Part shown: piece after piece, positions 11,320 to 20,746 of the stretch
How the letters are laid out: each line of letters begins with the position of its first letter
How positions within the stretch are numbered: the stretch's first letter is position 1
Source: Saururus chinensis
Lineage: Eukaryota > Streptophyta > Magnoliopsida > Piperales > Saururaceae
Length of the DNA stretch: 64,000 bases
NCBI GenBank assembly: GCA_035235625.1
Contig: CP141141.1
Location: forward strand, 5,012,968 to 5,076,967
Direction: 5' to 3'
Program-made: the position numbers and the translations under genes
Notes under the pieces: model-generated
Database searches by the model: none
The model's input: only the letters and a program-made list of their open reading frames with translations
Told to the model about the DNA's origin: nothing

Positions 11320-14017
11320 CTACAAAATACAAAATGATTAGGTTCACCACATTAGATTTAGAGATGTATTCAACATTGACAGCTGCTCCAAAGTACAATG
11401 GGCATCCATGCACACAAAAAAACCATCACAGCTAGTTAAAATCCAATTCTAAGTACGGTAACTCGGTTTCACCAATGAATAGTAAAATGTCTCAAACTTA
11501 GACCTCTCTCAATCCTCCATGAAGCCCAACCTGTGTACTTTGGTTTTGATACACAATAACAAATCAAGACCTTGAAAAACCAAATTCAAGCTGAAGCATG
11601 AAATAGAAACAAACGTCCCTTCTACATCCCACTTCAACATGGCAAAAATCTAACACCCTAAAGAACAGGAAACCCTTCTTTCCTCTCGTTGCCCTCATAT
11701 GCCTTGGTTTTATCATAATTATTTGCACCAATTGGTGACACTAGTAGAATGGACAATTCTAGCTTAGGTCTCACTCCACCAATCCTCTTCCAACCTTTAT
11801 ATGTATTTCAACTCAAACAAAAAATATAATTTTGCATTTCTTCAATCTTGGCTATGTTTTGAAATTCTTCAAATTCACCAAAAACATGCAAACTTAAAGC
11901 ATAATCATTCTTATAAATATGGGCCTGAGTTTTCAGTTGCCTAAAGAAGACATTCAGCCAAGACATGTCCTTACATTATAGCACTCTTACAACAATGAGT
12001 TTCACATCCCGCTTAAAAAAGCTAGTAAAATACAATTACAATGAAGAAAGCTACGTAGATGAAAAAGGCAAGACTTGAATAATGTCCTAATCACTCTCAA
12101 AACGCATTACGCATTGGCCTTTTGAACATCCAAAACCTCCAATCAGTCTAACCATGGTCAAACACCATAAAAAGAAAAGGCATAATAATAAGTACATCAT
12201 ATAGCACATAATATGCCAGATATACATATGTATATTAAGCATCAACACATAAATAAATCCATCAATCATGTTAAATACCATAATAAAGGTCGGGTAACTT
12301 TGGCATCAAGCAGTCTGTAAGAATTATAAAGCTAGCATCTACCTGCTCATTTCAACACAGATATAAGATTGCATCAAGAGTGACATGAAAGAACAACATG
12401 GCAAGGAGCAAAACTGATATGGAACTGGCATCATCCAGTAAAAATAATTATTATGATTCTAAACTCAGAAACTTCAATCAGCACAAGACCAACAAACACT
12501 AAAATGTAACAAACTATTGGCTACTTTATCAAAGCTCAGCAGCAAGGTTATGTGAACCCACTATTAGTTATAACCAAAATTAAAGCTTATCCATTCAATG
12601 TTGTCGAATGCAACCAGATATATCTCGATATACCGAATAAACAAAACTCTCTCATCGAGTGCCAGGATCTAAATAAAGATTTCTAAGCTAGAGTGTCAGG
12701 GAAGCAATGGTAGAGGACAGAAGAGAGCCAGAGAGAGAGAGAGAGAAAGAGAGACGAAGAGAGAAGTGATCATACTGGTGATTTAATTCGAAGCAAGCAG
12801 TTCATGGTTTGAGGCCATCTCCTCAAACTTGCCCCATTCTTCTTCATAAGGACTATGCTTATAGACTCCTCTACAAATTCAAGGAGGCAAAATGTGGAAA
12901 GATGTCAAATTGCACTCTCAAGAATAAGTAAATAAAGTTCTAAGGGAGATATCATGACGCAACTCCTTGCTAATTGGCAAAGATTTTTATGCAACATAAT
13001 TAATAAATTTCTGCTTTCAAACCAAAACTCTTAACATAGTTAATACTTACTGAAATCTTCTAAAGAGCTCCAACCACACCCCTTATGCACAATAACATTT
13101 ATAATATGTGCACAACACATGAAAAATACTTGCCATGTCCCTAAAACAAGTACTTGCCATGATTCAGTAGGAGATTTTTCAAGTAAGATTCTTTATCATT
13201 ACTTGAACAAATGTGTTCGCGGACGCTATTGACTAAATTTACAGTACATAACTTCTTATCAATACCCCCTCAGTCAAAACATTTGACATTTTTCTGCCAT
13301 AGTAACACCTGAATGCATTTATAGCATATGATTAAAGCAGTTCTTTTTCAAAACCTCATCCTTGATCAACATAATGAGCAGCAACACAAATATAACCATC
13401 CATAGTAATAGATGCCCACATATTGGTATCAAACGAGTCCTACCAGGTATTGTTTATAATTATTCATACAAGCCTCTTTTTTTTCTTATACAAACTCAAA
13501 CTTCATCTTTGGCAGTTTTTTCCATAAGTGCTTTAATTTGAATGAATTTTCCATAATTTCTTTAACTTCTGGGTTTAAAAGAGTAAATAAAATTTAAGCC
13601 CCTCATGCTCCAGAAACCAAAATAGTTATCATGCCTAAAAAATTACTCCCTACTTCCTAAATTAACAGCTCCTCTTTGGCAAAAAAGTTTGCTCCATATA
13701 AATAGCTCCATTTTTTTCAATTTAAGTAATTGGCTATTTAAAAAAGAGTATCATCAGCTTATTTTCCCTTATCTTAGATGTAGGTTTCACCATTCAATAA
13801 AAACTACTATTTTTTTAAATATAGCTATTCATATAGGATGGAGGGAGTATTAAAAACAACAACATTACATTGAATTACATATTTGCATGCAATTATGAAT
13901 ATGGAAATCGCCATAGTAAGATAATATATATACAATACTTATTAAAAATTAAAAAAAAACTGCCTCCACCTTTTCTGAAGGATACAAGAATGAATCCAGA
14001 GAGCGAGGCACACTTAC
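11320..14017 (-). other. Probable 2.7-kb intron in the POP5 5' leader
   Basis: The acceptor TTTTGTAG lies just before TGAAAGAAG-ATG of POP5 (exon starts 11319), and a strong donor GTAAGTG lies at 14017 at the end of a GC- and CT-rich stretch. No protein exon is visible between. The interval contains a (GA)n run near 12729-12752 and a Stowaway-like MITE at 13644-13849. Further non-coding exons cannot be excluded. The intron is inferred from sites only. Confidence 0.55.
13644..13849. mobile_element. Stowaway-like MITE
   Basis: About 205 bp bounded by TACTCCCTACTTCCTAAATT and its approximate complement ending ATATAGGATGGAGGGAGTA, the common plant Stowaway wording, with TA at the edges. It lies inside the inferred POP5 leader intron. 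Confidence 0.75.
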
Positions 14018-14360
14018 ATAGGGGTGAAGAGATGATGGCCTAGACTGTAGCCACGGTGGAGAGAGAGAGAGAGAGATTTAAAGCTTACTGATTTGATTTT
14101 ACAATAGGGCGAGCGGTGTGGAATCAGGAACGGGTAGGACGAAGAACTAAGAAGGTGAGGATGAAGAAGGGGAGAATGAGAGTGCCTACCTCGACGGGTC
14201 CAGGTGGCTGCGGCGATGCGAAAGGTAGTGAGGAGAAACTGAGGCCAACGGGCAGTGGGGAGAAGAGACAGCTGGCAGACAGCGCGGAGGAAGAGTCCAC
14301 CGGTGGGCAGTGGGGAGTAGGCGGCGGCCGGCGGGCAATGGGGAGGAGGCAACACCAATT
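14018..14360 (-). promoter_or_regulatory. Probable POP5 5' leader exon / core promoter region
   Basis: This is the only GC-rich island next to POP5. On the minus strand it is CT-rich, with a (CT)n microsatellite at about 14060-14080, and ends in a GTAAGTG donor. A 114-codon minus-strand frame (14358-14014) has no similarity I recognise and low-complexity Ser/Pro content, so I read the island as untranslated leader rather than coding. Transcription start is unknown. The next element begins only about 70 bp further upstream. Confidence 0.5.
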
Positions 14361-14556
14361 AGGCGCTTAGAGCAGGAGAGGATCTGGCCACGAAAGAGGC
14401 GGGGCCCAGGGGTTGTGGTATGGGAAGTAGGGGTGTAAACGGACGGACGCGGACACGGACAAGGGCTGTCCGTGTCCGTCCGTTTTTACTTAATCATATT
14501 GTCCGTCCGTCTGCTGTCTGTGGCGGACATGTAAATTGTCCGTCCGTTTTTGTCCG

Positions 14557-14611
14557 CACGGACACGGACACGGACACGGACACGGACACGGACACGGACG
14601 GACACGGACAA
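14557..14611. repeat. Hexamer array (ACGGAC)n
   Basis: About eight to nine tandem copies of ACGGAC in the left subterminal region of the hAT at 14428-16170. It probably grew by slippage from the element's subterminal transposase-binding-like motifs. Confidence 0.9.
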
Positions 14612-14653
14612 TTACATTTCATCTTGTATTATTATTCAACCTGTATAAGGATA

Positions 14654-15441
14654 AATTCATAGTAATTTAGGGCATAAGGAAATGACAAAGCTTAAAATAA
14701 AATATTTCAATCAAGAATCAATTCATAAGCTGAGTTTTAGAATCCTCTAAAGAGAAAGAAAACCAATAAAGTAAGCTCCGAGTAGCTTGCTAAGAAACAG
14801 GAAAATCAGAGATTTTTTTTTCTTTTCCTGTTTGTGAATGTCATGTATACAACTTATATTTTCTTTAGTACAAGTTTTGCAACAGCTGAGAAAGTGAGAA
14901 ACATATACAATATAACAAAATACATATTAGATTCTTAAATTTCTTGTCGAGATATAACATGGCATCTAACACTATTACAGTTAGATGCCATTTCTTTCAA
15001 TTGGAGAGTACATTTTCTCTTTCTTCTTAGAAATTAAATCCATGTAAGGACCCTCAATTCATCTTTGCATCAATTTCACCTTTTCTATCCTGGAAGCAGG
15101 TGGATACCTTCTCAAACAGCTCTTCTAAATCAAGATTACATATAAAAAGGAGATGTAAATGATTTCAAGTTTTATTTGCAGTCATGAGATACTTTACTTT
15201 GTGGATTAGTACTTAGAAATTTTTAAGCAAAAAGAAAGGGACATTAAAATGGCAGCTCATTCAATTCTATATTCATATCCAATCTCGATTCTGCTAAAGA
15301 AAAAAGTACAAAAAAGAAGGCATATAAACAAGTTTGGAAAGCAGCATGCTTAAAATAATGAAGACTGGCACAAAACGAAATAAATTCATAGTACTTTAGG
15401 GCATAAGGAAATGACAAAGCTTAAAATAAAATATTTCAATC
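14654..15441. repeat. Direct repeat pair inside the hAT element
   Basis: A segment of about 62 bp containing TTTAGGGCATAAGGAAATGA occurs at about 14654-14715 and again at about 15382-15441, with one or two mismatches. The copies lie about 730 bp apart inside the same element. Confidence 0.85.
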
Positions 15442-16170
15442 AAGAGAATGAAAACCAGTAAAGTTAAGCTCTACAAAAAAGGCACAAATTAGCTTGTAAT
15501 TAACAAGCCAAAAATTTTAAGGCACGCAAGAAACTTCACGAAAAGAAATTACAGAGAAACAAAACAGTCATCAAATCGAAAAATAAACTACAGATGGAGG
15601 AACAAAGGCACGTAATTTATACCAAGTGCCACACACCACGAATCATAAAAATCCAAGAGTCAAATTAAACTAGCTTTGTCTAGCGTAACAACCAGTCAAG
15701 ACAGAGCACAAGAAGACGAAGGCTAACCTTAATGAGCTCCGACTTCAGACCAAAATTAAGAACGGCACCAGAGAAATTTTCAGCGGGCCACGACGGACGG
15801 AGGGGAGCATTCACTACGTGAAAGGCAGAGATTTCCGGTGGGCCACGGCGGACGGAGGGCCGGAGGGGAGGATTCACTGCATCCCAGTGGCTCCAATCGC
15901 CAGAGCTGCGTCCTGTGAGAGCTCGATTCAGAAAGGATCAAAGGGGGGCTAGGCACAACGAAGGAAAAAGAAACTATATACTGGCGGACGCGGATAGCCG
16001 CGGATACGGACAAGCGTTATCCGCCGCCGTATCCGTAAAATGACCGAACTAAAACCATCGTCCGTAGCTGCGTTCGTGTCCGCACGGATAAGTCAATCCC
16101 GTCTGTTTTTATTGCAGACGGACACAGCTGTGGACGGATAGCGGACAAAGGCTGTCCGTTTACACCCTTA

Positions 16171-16543
16171 TTAGGAAGGGATCAGGTAAATGGGTTTGGG
16201 CAGACGGGTAATGGGCTATTGGGTATTAAAACAGAAGCACACGGACCCGCGGACACAAATAACTGTCCATGTTCGCAGCAGGCACATATACAGCTCTACG
16301 AAAGGACAAAAAAGTTGGTCCGCATCCGTGTTTGTGTCTATTTTAATTCGTTCTTCTTGAAATTGTAGTGATGTTCCTATCTCTCCACTTGTTTTTTTCG
16401 CTTTTCTAGTTTTAGAGTGACGTAAGAAGGATAAGCAATGGAAATTTTAACCTTTTTAGAGTGATGTTTTAATTTTTTCGCAAAAAAGAATATTAGATTT
16501 TGTTAGGGCACACTGAAGAAGATGATTAAAAGTATACTATTGA
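16171..16543. other. Spacer between two transposons
   Basis: About 370 bp with scattered CGGAC and GTCCG words similar to the adjacent hAT, perhaps an older fragment of the same family. Nothing else recognised. Confidence 0.4.
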
Positions 16544-16964
16544 CTTATTTAAGAAGGTGGCTATTTGAACCCCTATTTTTTTCTTATATCCCCTGTATAA
16601 AAGTAAAAAGTTAAAGTTTTCTTTTTATTTTTATACCCTATTTTTTTTTCACTAACTTGCTCTTTTATCCCCCATGTGCCTTTTTTTTTCCCCCGAGTTA
16701 ACCTAAAGAACGTAAATTTTTTATGTAGACTTTTTTCTCCTCCTCCAGGCTTAGCACTGTAGCCGCCGACAAGCACTATAGATCTGGCGATGATTAAAAA
16801 GCCCCGGTGGTAGCTAAAAAAACTCCGACGACTAAAAAGTTGAACCATTTTTGTAAATTTATCTTCCCTTATAGTATTATTTATTCATTAATGACGTCTT
16901 TACACTTCCAGAGACATTTTCCCCTAGAACGTTATCAGATGCAAGAAAGCTTCTGCTAATTTTT

Positions 16965-17432
16965 TAGCGGGGAGTAGCCCCCGCCACTTTATGCACAATT
17001 GGGTGGGGGGCACTCCCCGCCAAATCCAAGACAATAACTTCTTAAAGTTATTGACCATTTTGTGACAGGGGGCACCCCCCGCCATTTTTCGAAGAACTAG
17101 ATAGGGTCGAATACCGCTCCCCCCCCCCCCCCGCCATTTTATGCACAATTGGGCAGGGGGCACCCCCCGCCAAATCCAAGACAGTAACTTCTTAGAGTTA
17201 CTGTCTGTGCGGGGGACCCCCCCAATTTTTCAAAGAACTAGACGGGGTCGAAGACCCCCCCCTCGCTACTTCATGCACAATTGGCCAGGGGGCACCCCCT
17301 ACCAAATCCAAGAAGAGTTACTATCCGTTTCATGGTAGGGGGCACCCCCCGCCATTTTTAGAAAAACTAGACAGGGTCAAAGACCCCCCGCCACTTCATG
17401 TAAAATTTGGCAGGGGGCACCCCCTGCCAAAT
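16965..17432. repeat. GC-rich tandem array, about 3.5 units of 125-150 bp
   Basis: Units begin with GCCAYTTYATGCACAATTGG-like wording at 16983, 17133, 17265 and 17390. Each holds GGGGGCACCCCC blocks, CCAAATCCAAGA and an AACTAGAYRGGGTC motif. A run of 14 C occurs at 17119-17132. Units 1 and 2 contain a hairpin (17032-17053 and 17182-17203). The array lies inside the Pack-MULE-like element. Confidence 0.9.
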
Positions 17433-17727
17433 CCTGATCACATAAAACCTGGTCACATAAAATCAAATACATATCCACACATTAAAGCACCATTAAAGCA
17501 CAAACTATTCTACGTTTTGACAATAATTTTCCTATCCAAGATTCCAACATAATTTATGTGTTTTGACAATAATGTTCCTAGTAGCAAAAAATATACAAAC
17601 TCTTCAAAATATACAAATGCCGAAATGTCTCAATGACTAAAATTGAAATGTCTCAACGACTAAAATTTAAATGTCTCTAACAAATGACTGACATTAAAAT
17701 GTCTCAACAAACACAAACTATTTGAGG

Positions 17728-18039
17728 CTATTTAGAAACCCGCTTTCCCTTTCCTTTTACTGCTTTAGTTTTAACTCGAGTTGCCCTTCTTTTTCTAGTG
17801 TCATTGATACTTGGACTAGGTTCTTCTTCCTCCTCCTCCTCTACATGACCATGTTCTTGTTCTCTCTCAACAACATTAGTTTCTTGACCAACATCTCCGT
17901 CTTTTGATTTAGCTTGTCATCTCAACAATATGTATCTTAAACCAAAGGTTAACCTCAAACTTGCAGCCGAATCAAGAACAAAGTTGTTATCCTCCACCGC
18001 CATATCCTCCATGGTAGCTATCCTCAACTGATGTTTCAC
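17728..18039 (-). pseudogene. Unrecognised exon-like fragment with basic C-terminus
   Basis: After a TTTTCTGGTGCAG acceptor (18040) one frame stays open except for a TGA at 17917-17919. It gives a hydrophobic segment, then a Glu-rich stretch (seven Glu in a row) and a Lys/Arg-rich tail ending KGKGKRVSK before a TAG at 17730. I do not recognise the family. In another frame the same exon start reads a short Gly/Tyr stretch (SYHGGYGGGG) and a stop, which would suit the glycine-rich protein exon just upstream. Which reading is real cannot be settled here. Confidence 0.35.
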
Positions 18040-18189
18040 CTGCACCAGAAAATGCTGCTTAATAAGTAATTTTTCTATTATAGTTAATCCAAGTCATTCA
18101 ACTAAAAAGATAGGGCTCTTCGAGCAGGCAGTTGGTGGTATAGATGTTAGACATCAGGCCCAAAGGTAATTAGTAGCTAAAAGTAGCAA

Positions 18190-18338
18190 TTAATAAGTAA
18201 AAACACCACTATATAAGTTCTTTCAACTTTGAAATCTTCCGCAGAAGTCTCAGCAAGGTCTCTAGCAGCCACTTCAGATGAAATGGCAAGAATAACTGCC
18301 AGGAGAAGACCCAAAGCAAGAACAGTCTTTGAAACCAT
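18190..18338 (-). pseudogene. Glycine-rich secreted protein, signal-peptide exon fragment
   Basis: From the ATG at 18338 the frame encodes a signal peptide and short mature start, MVSKTVLALGLLLAVILAIS followed by SEVAARDLAETS, the characteristic first exon of plant glycine-rich cell-wall proteins. The glycine-rich body is missing; only a short GGYGGGG-like stretch follows at about 18000 in one frame. It is truncated cargo inside the Pack-MULE-like element, downstream of and on the same strand as the TraB exons. It is unlikely to make a functional protein. Confidence 0.65.
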
Positions 18339-18550
18339 CCTTTCAGTCAGTTCTGGAGCCACACTCTTAATATATGAGAATTTGTAAAACTCATTACTAT
18401 TATTGAAGCACAAATAGCATCTCGGCTAACAAGAGCTCTTTGTCACTCTCTGCATTTAATATTAGCAAAGAAGCCATAACAGAAGTAAAGATTGTACACA
18501 AGCTTTAAAAAAGATATATACAAGTAAACATACTAAGTGTCACAATATAC

Positions 18551-19408
18551 CATTTTATTCATATCATCGGGACTGGGTAAGAACACTAATTGGAAAAGTA
18601 GATAGAAGATGAGTTTCGCTTTGTGCCACAAGGACATTTTCCCCCATATTCTCTGAAAAGTGATCTATCAGTCCAGCAGATTGAGTGTAATCATAATAGA
18701 TAAGAAATCATATAGATAAAATGCAATGTAATTGACATCTATGCTTTACACCAAGTTGAGCACAACCATCTAGAAAGTGTGGCAAGCTATCTCAGTTTGA
18801 ATATGTGGTTGCATGATTATCACTCCAATTGGATTAAGGACTTGATTTTGATCTAAGAAACCACTTAAATCTAAGCTTTATGTACTTCATCTTCAATAAT
18901 TGAACATAACTAAGTGGGTAAAGAGCAGGCTCAAATGAAAACTGGTGCATTCCGCAATCAAAGGCCAACAAACAACATTCATGAAGTTTAATGAACAAGG
19001 CTGCTCATAAAATGCATATATAAACACCACTTGATGCATTTGGTTTTCTTTTCCTGTCAATATCTTATGTTCACACATCTTATACTGTCTTTAGTACTGT
19101 GAAGCATAACATCTTACATTCATTGGATGGTCACCCAGTATAACTTTCGCCCCATAGCTCTTTCTTGCTTCAAATGCCACACGAAACTTAGAACTAGGAA
19201 GAACTTCAAGCTTATCAGCAACTTGCACACGTAAAGAGAGGGAAAAGAAAACAGAACAAAAATAAGCTAACAAAAATACAAGAAGATCCAGAACTACCAG
19301 AATTTGCACGCAATTCACATGCCTTAGCAAGAAACCAGTTGTATAGAATTCCAAAACTGCTCATTTTTTTCTTCCTCCACATGTCAATCATGTCGCACAT
19401 GGATGAAC
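18551..19408 (-). pseudogene. TraB-domain protein gene fragment, three exons
   Basis: Three minus-strand exons match consecutive parts of plant TraB-domain (TRABD/PrgY-like) proteins. Exon 19408-19323 carries MIDMWRKKKMSSFGILYNWF, exon 19222-19118 carries VADKLEVLPSSKFRVAFEA and SYGAKVILGDHP, and exon 18652-18551 carries RIWGKMSLWHKAK and FLPSPDDMNKM. Introns are retained, so genomic DNA was captured. Splice sites are decaying: the first donor reads GC and the second acceptor reads CAA/G instead of CAG/G. Exons for the N-terminus and the rest of the domain are missing. TraB-domain proteins are membrane-associated, several at organelle surfaces; this fragment is too short to work. Confidence 0.78.
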
Positions 19409-19604
19409 CTGTCATTCAGAAACAATTAGCATAAGAACAATAGATAACCCATATGTCTGGAATTAAAATTTCTCTTTTCCTATCTTTAGGCTGCTGACTC
19501 AATGAACTACGCTTATCTATTGACGCATGATTCACAAATAACAAGGAAAAGGGGATATGAACTACACTCATCTATTGACGCACAACCACCACAGCATCCC
19601 ATGT

Positions 19605-19850
19605 CTAGCACTCTCCTTTGATGAGGAAAGCGAGGAGGTGGAGGAGAGGGAAGAAGGGGCGGAGGATGGTGTTGTGGGCCGCTGGTGGTGGGGCGGGGGA
19701 GGAGGAGGAGGAAGAAGAAGAGGGTTTGGAGGGCCTCATGGAGGTGATGCAGCGGTTGGCACGGCGGGACTGCTCACGATGGCTGGCACCGGCGGGACTA
19801 TTCGCGGTGGCTGTGGCAGGCCGCCGAGGAGCTCCGGTTGCGGGTTTCAA
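19605..19850 (-). other. GC-rich exon-like segment, Ser/Pro/Ala-rich
   Basis: This GC-rich patch next to the right end of the Pack-MULE-like element contains a serine run and a proline/alanine stretch in the minus frame and glycine-rich frames on plus. It resembles the first coding exon of a plant gene, perhaps the 5' end of the TraB gene lying on the same strand, but no family is recognisable. The overlapping plus-strand frames are probably shadows. Confidence 0.3.
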
Positions 19851-20337
19851 CCCGGTCGCATCTCGGATACGTGCTATAGAAATACCCAGATCTCATCCAA
19901 CTCTTGAGGTTTGAGTTTTTTGCCCATTTGGGGTGATGGAGCTGACGAAGTCATTGGAGATTTTGTAAGGGCAATGACTAGGATAAAGTAAGCAGGGGGA
20001 GGTCGTGATGGGGGTGAAGGGGGTACACACGAGTTTAAAAAATCTCAATTATTTTTAAGAACCAGGGTATAGGTGAGAGATTATATAACTTAAGTGCGGG
20101 GTGCATAAGTAACGGGGGATAGAGGGAAAAAATGGGGTGTGAATAACCATGTTTATTATTTAAATACATATAATTTCTTTGAGTTAGCAGTCAATGGATG
20201 TGTAATGTTATTAAGTTTGTTTTTTGGGTCTGTTGTTAGAAAGAAAATATAAGATTATGTTAAATTAAAAACCCTTATAAAAGGGATTATCGATAATGGT
20301 TTATGAGTTATCTGACCTAGTAATGTTGGACAAAATG

Positions 20338-20740
20338 TGTTGACAAATACAAAGTATAATCGATCAGGGTAGACTAGCCATTGATCCATTGTGTTACTTG
20401 AAACCCAATGATCAACTTCTAGTAACTAGAACAAAAGCTACTAGAACTACCAGAGTAGTTGGTCACATCCTTTTAATGATGGATCGATTGTGCTACTAGA
20501 ATATTCCAGTAACATGATCGATCAATTGCTTTATTTAACGATTGATTGTCTTACTAGAACACTCCAATAACTCAATTGATCGATTGCACATTGGGAGAAT
20601 TACCTTTTATCTTTTGTTTAGTTGTCCTTTTATACCTGATTGGCCTAAATTATAGGGATCAATTATTATTGTAAATCTCTATATGTACTAAATCAAATTA
20701 TCAATGAAATTTACTGAAGTATACATAGTAGCTGAGGAGG
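20338..20740 (+). repeat. 5' LTR of copia-1
   Basis: Begins TGTTGACAAATACAAAG and contains repeated GATCGAT/ATCGAT words and CTAGTAAC motifs. The same sequence recurs at 47194 (TGTTAACAAATACAAAG), directly after a copia C-terminus and a GGGGGA polypurine tract, which identifies it as an LTR of that element. Its right end, about 20735-20740, is inferred; a primer-binding site is not recognisable before the next insertion. Confidence 0.65.
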
Positions 20741-20746
20741 GACATG

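Larger units (their letters stand above)
14428..16170. mobile_element. Non-autonomous hAT element, 1743 bp, directly upstream of POP5 leader
   Basis: The left end is TAGGGGTGTAAACGGAC and the right end ends GTCCGTTTACACCCTTA, inverted repeats of the well-known plant hAT type. Flanks ATGGGAAG (14420-14427) and TTAGGAAG (16171-16178) match at 6 of 8 positions, fitting a decayed 8-bp duplication. Both subterminal zones are packed with CGGAC/GTCCG motifs. No transposase is present. The interior is mostly AT-rich, with a 60-bp direct repeat and a GC-rich patch at 15785-15878 that contains a local duplication around GGGCCACGRCGGACGGAGG. Confidence 0.85.
16553..20154. mobile_element. Pack-MULE-like element carrying host gene fragments
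   Basis: The terminal inverted repeats are about 45 bp and diverged. The left reads GGCTATTTGAACCCC followed by a T-rich run and TATCCCC (from 16559). The right, read inward on the minus strand from about 20147, reads GGTTATTCACACCCC, again a T-rich run and TATCCCC. Nine-base flanks CTTATTTAA (16544-16552) and ATTATTTAA (20155-20163) match 8 of 9, the length expected for Mutator. There is no transposase. The cargo on the minus strand is fragments of at least two cellular genes (TraB-domain and glycine-rich protein), which is the definition of a Pack-MULE. Exact ends are uncertain by several bases. Confidence 0.7.

Noticed and set aside
19557..19914. Plus-strand Gly/Arg-rich frames
   Set aside because: Low-complexity shadows of a minus-strand Ser/Pro-rich GC patch; no signal peptide or family motif.
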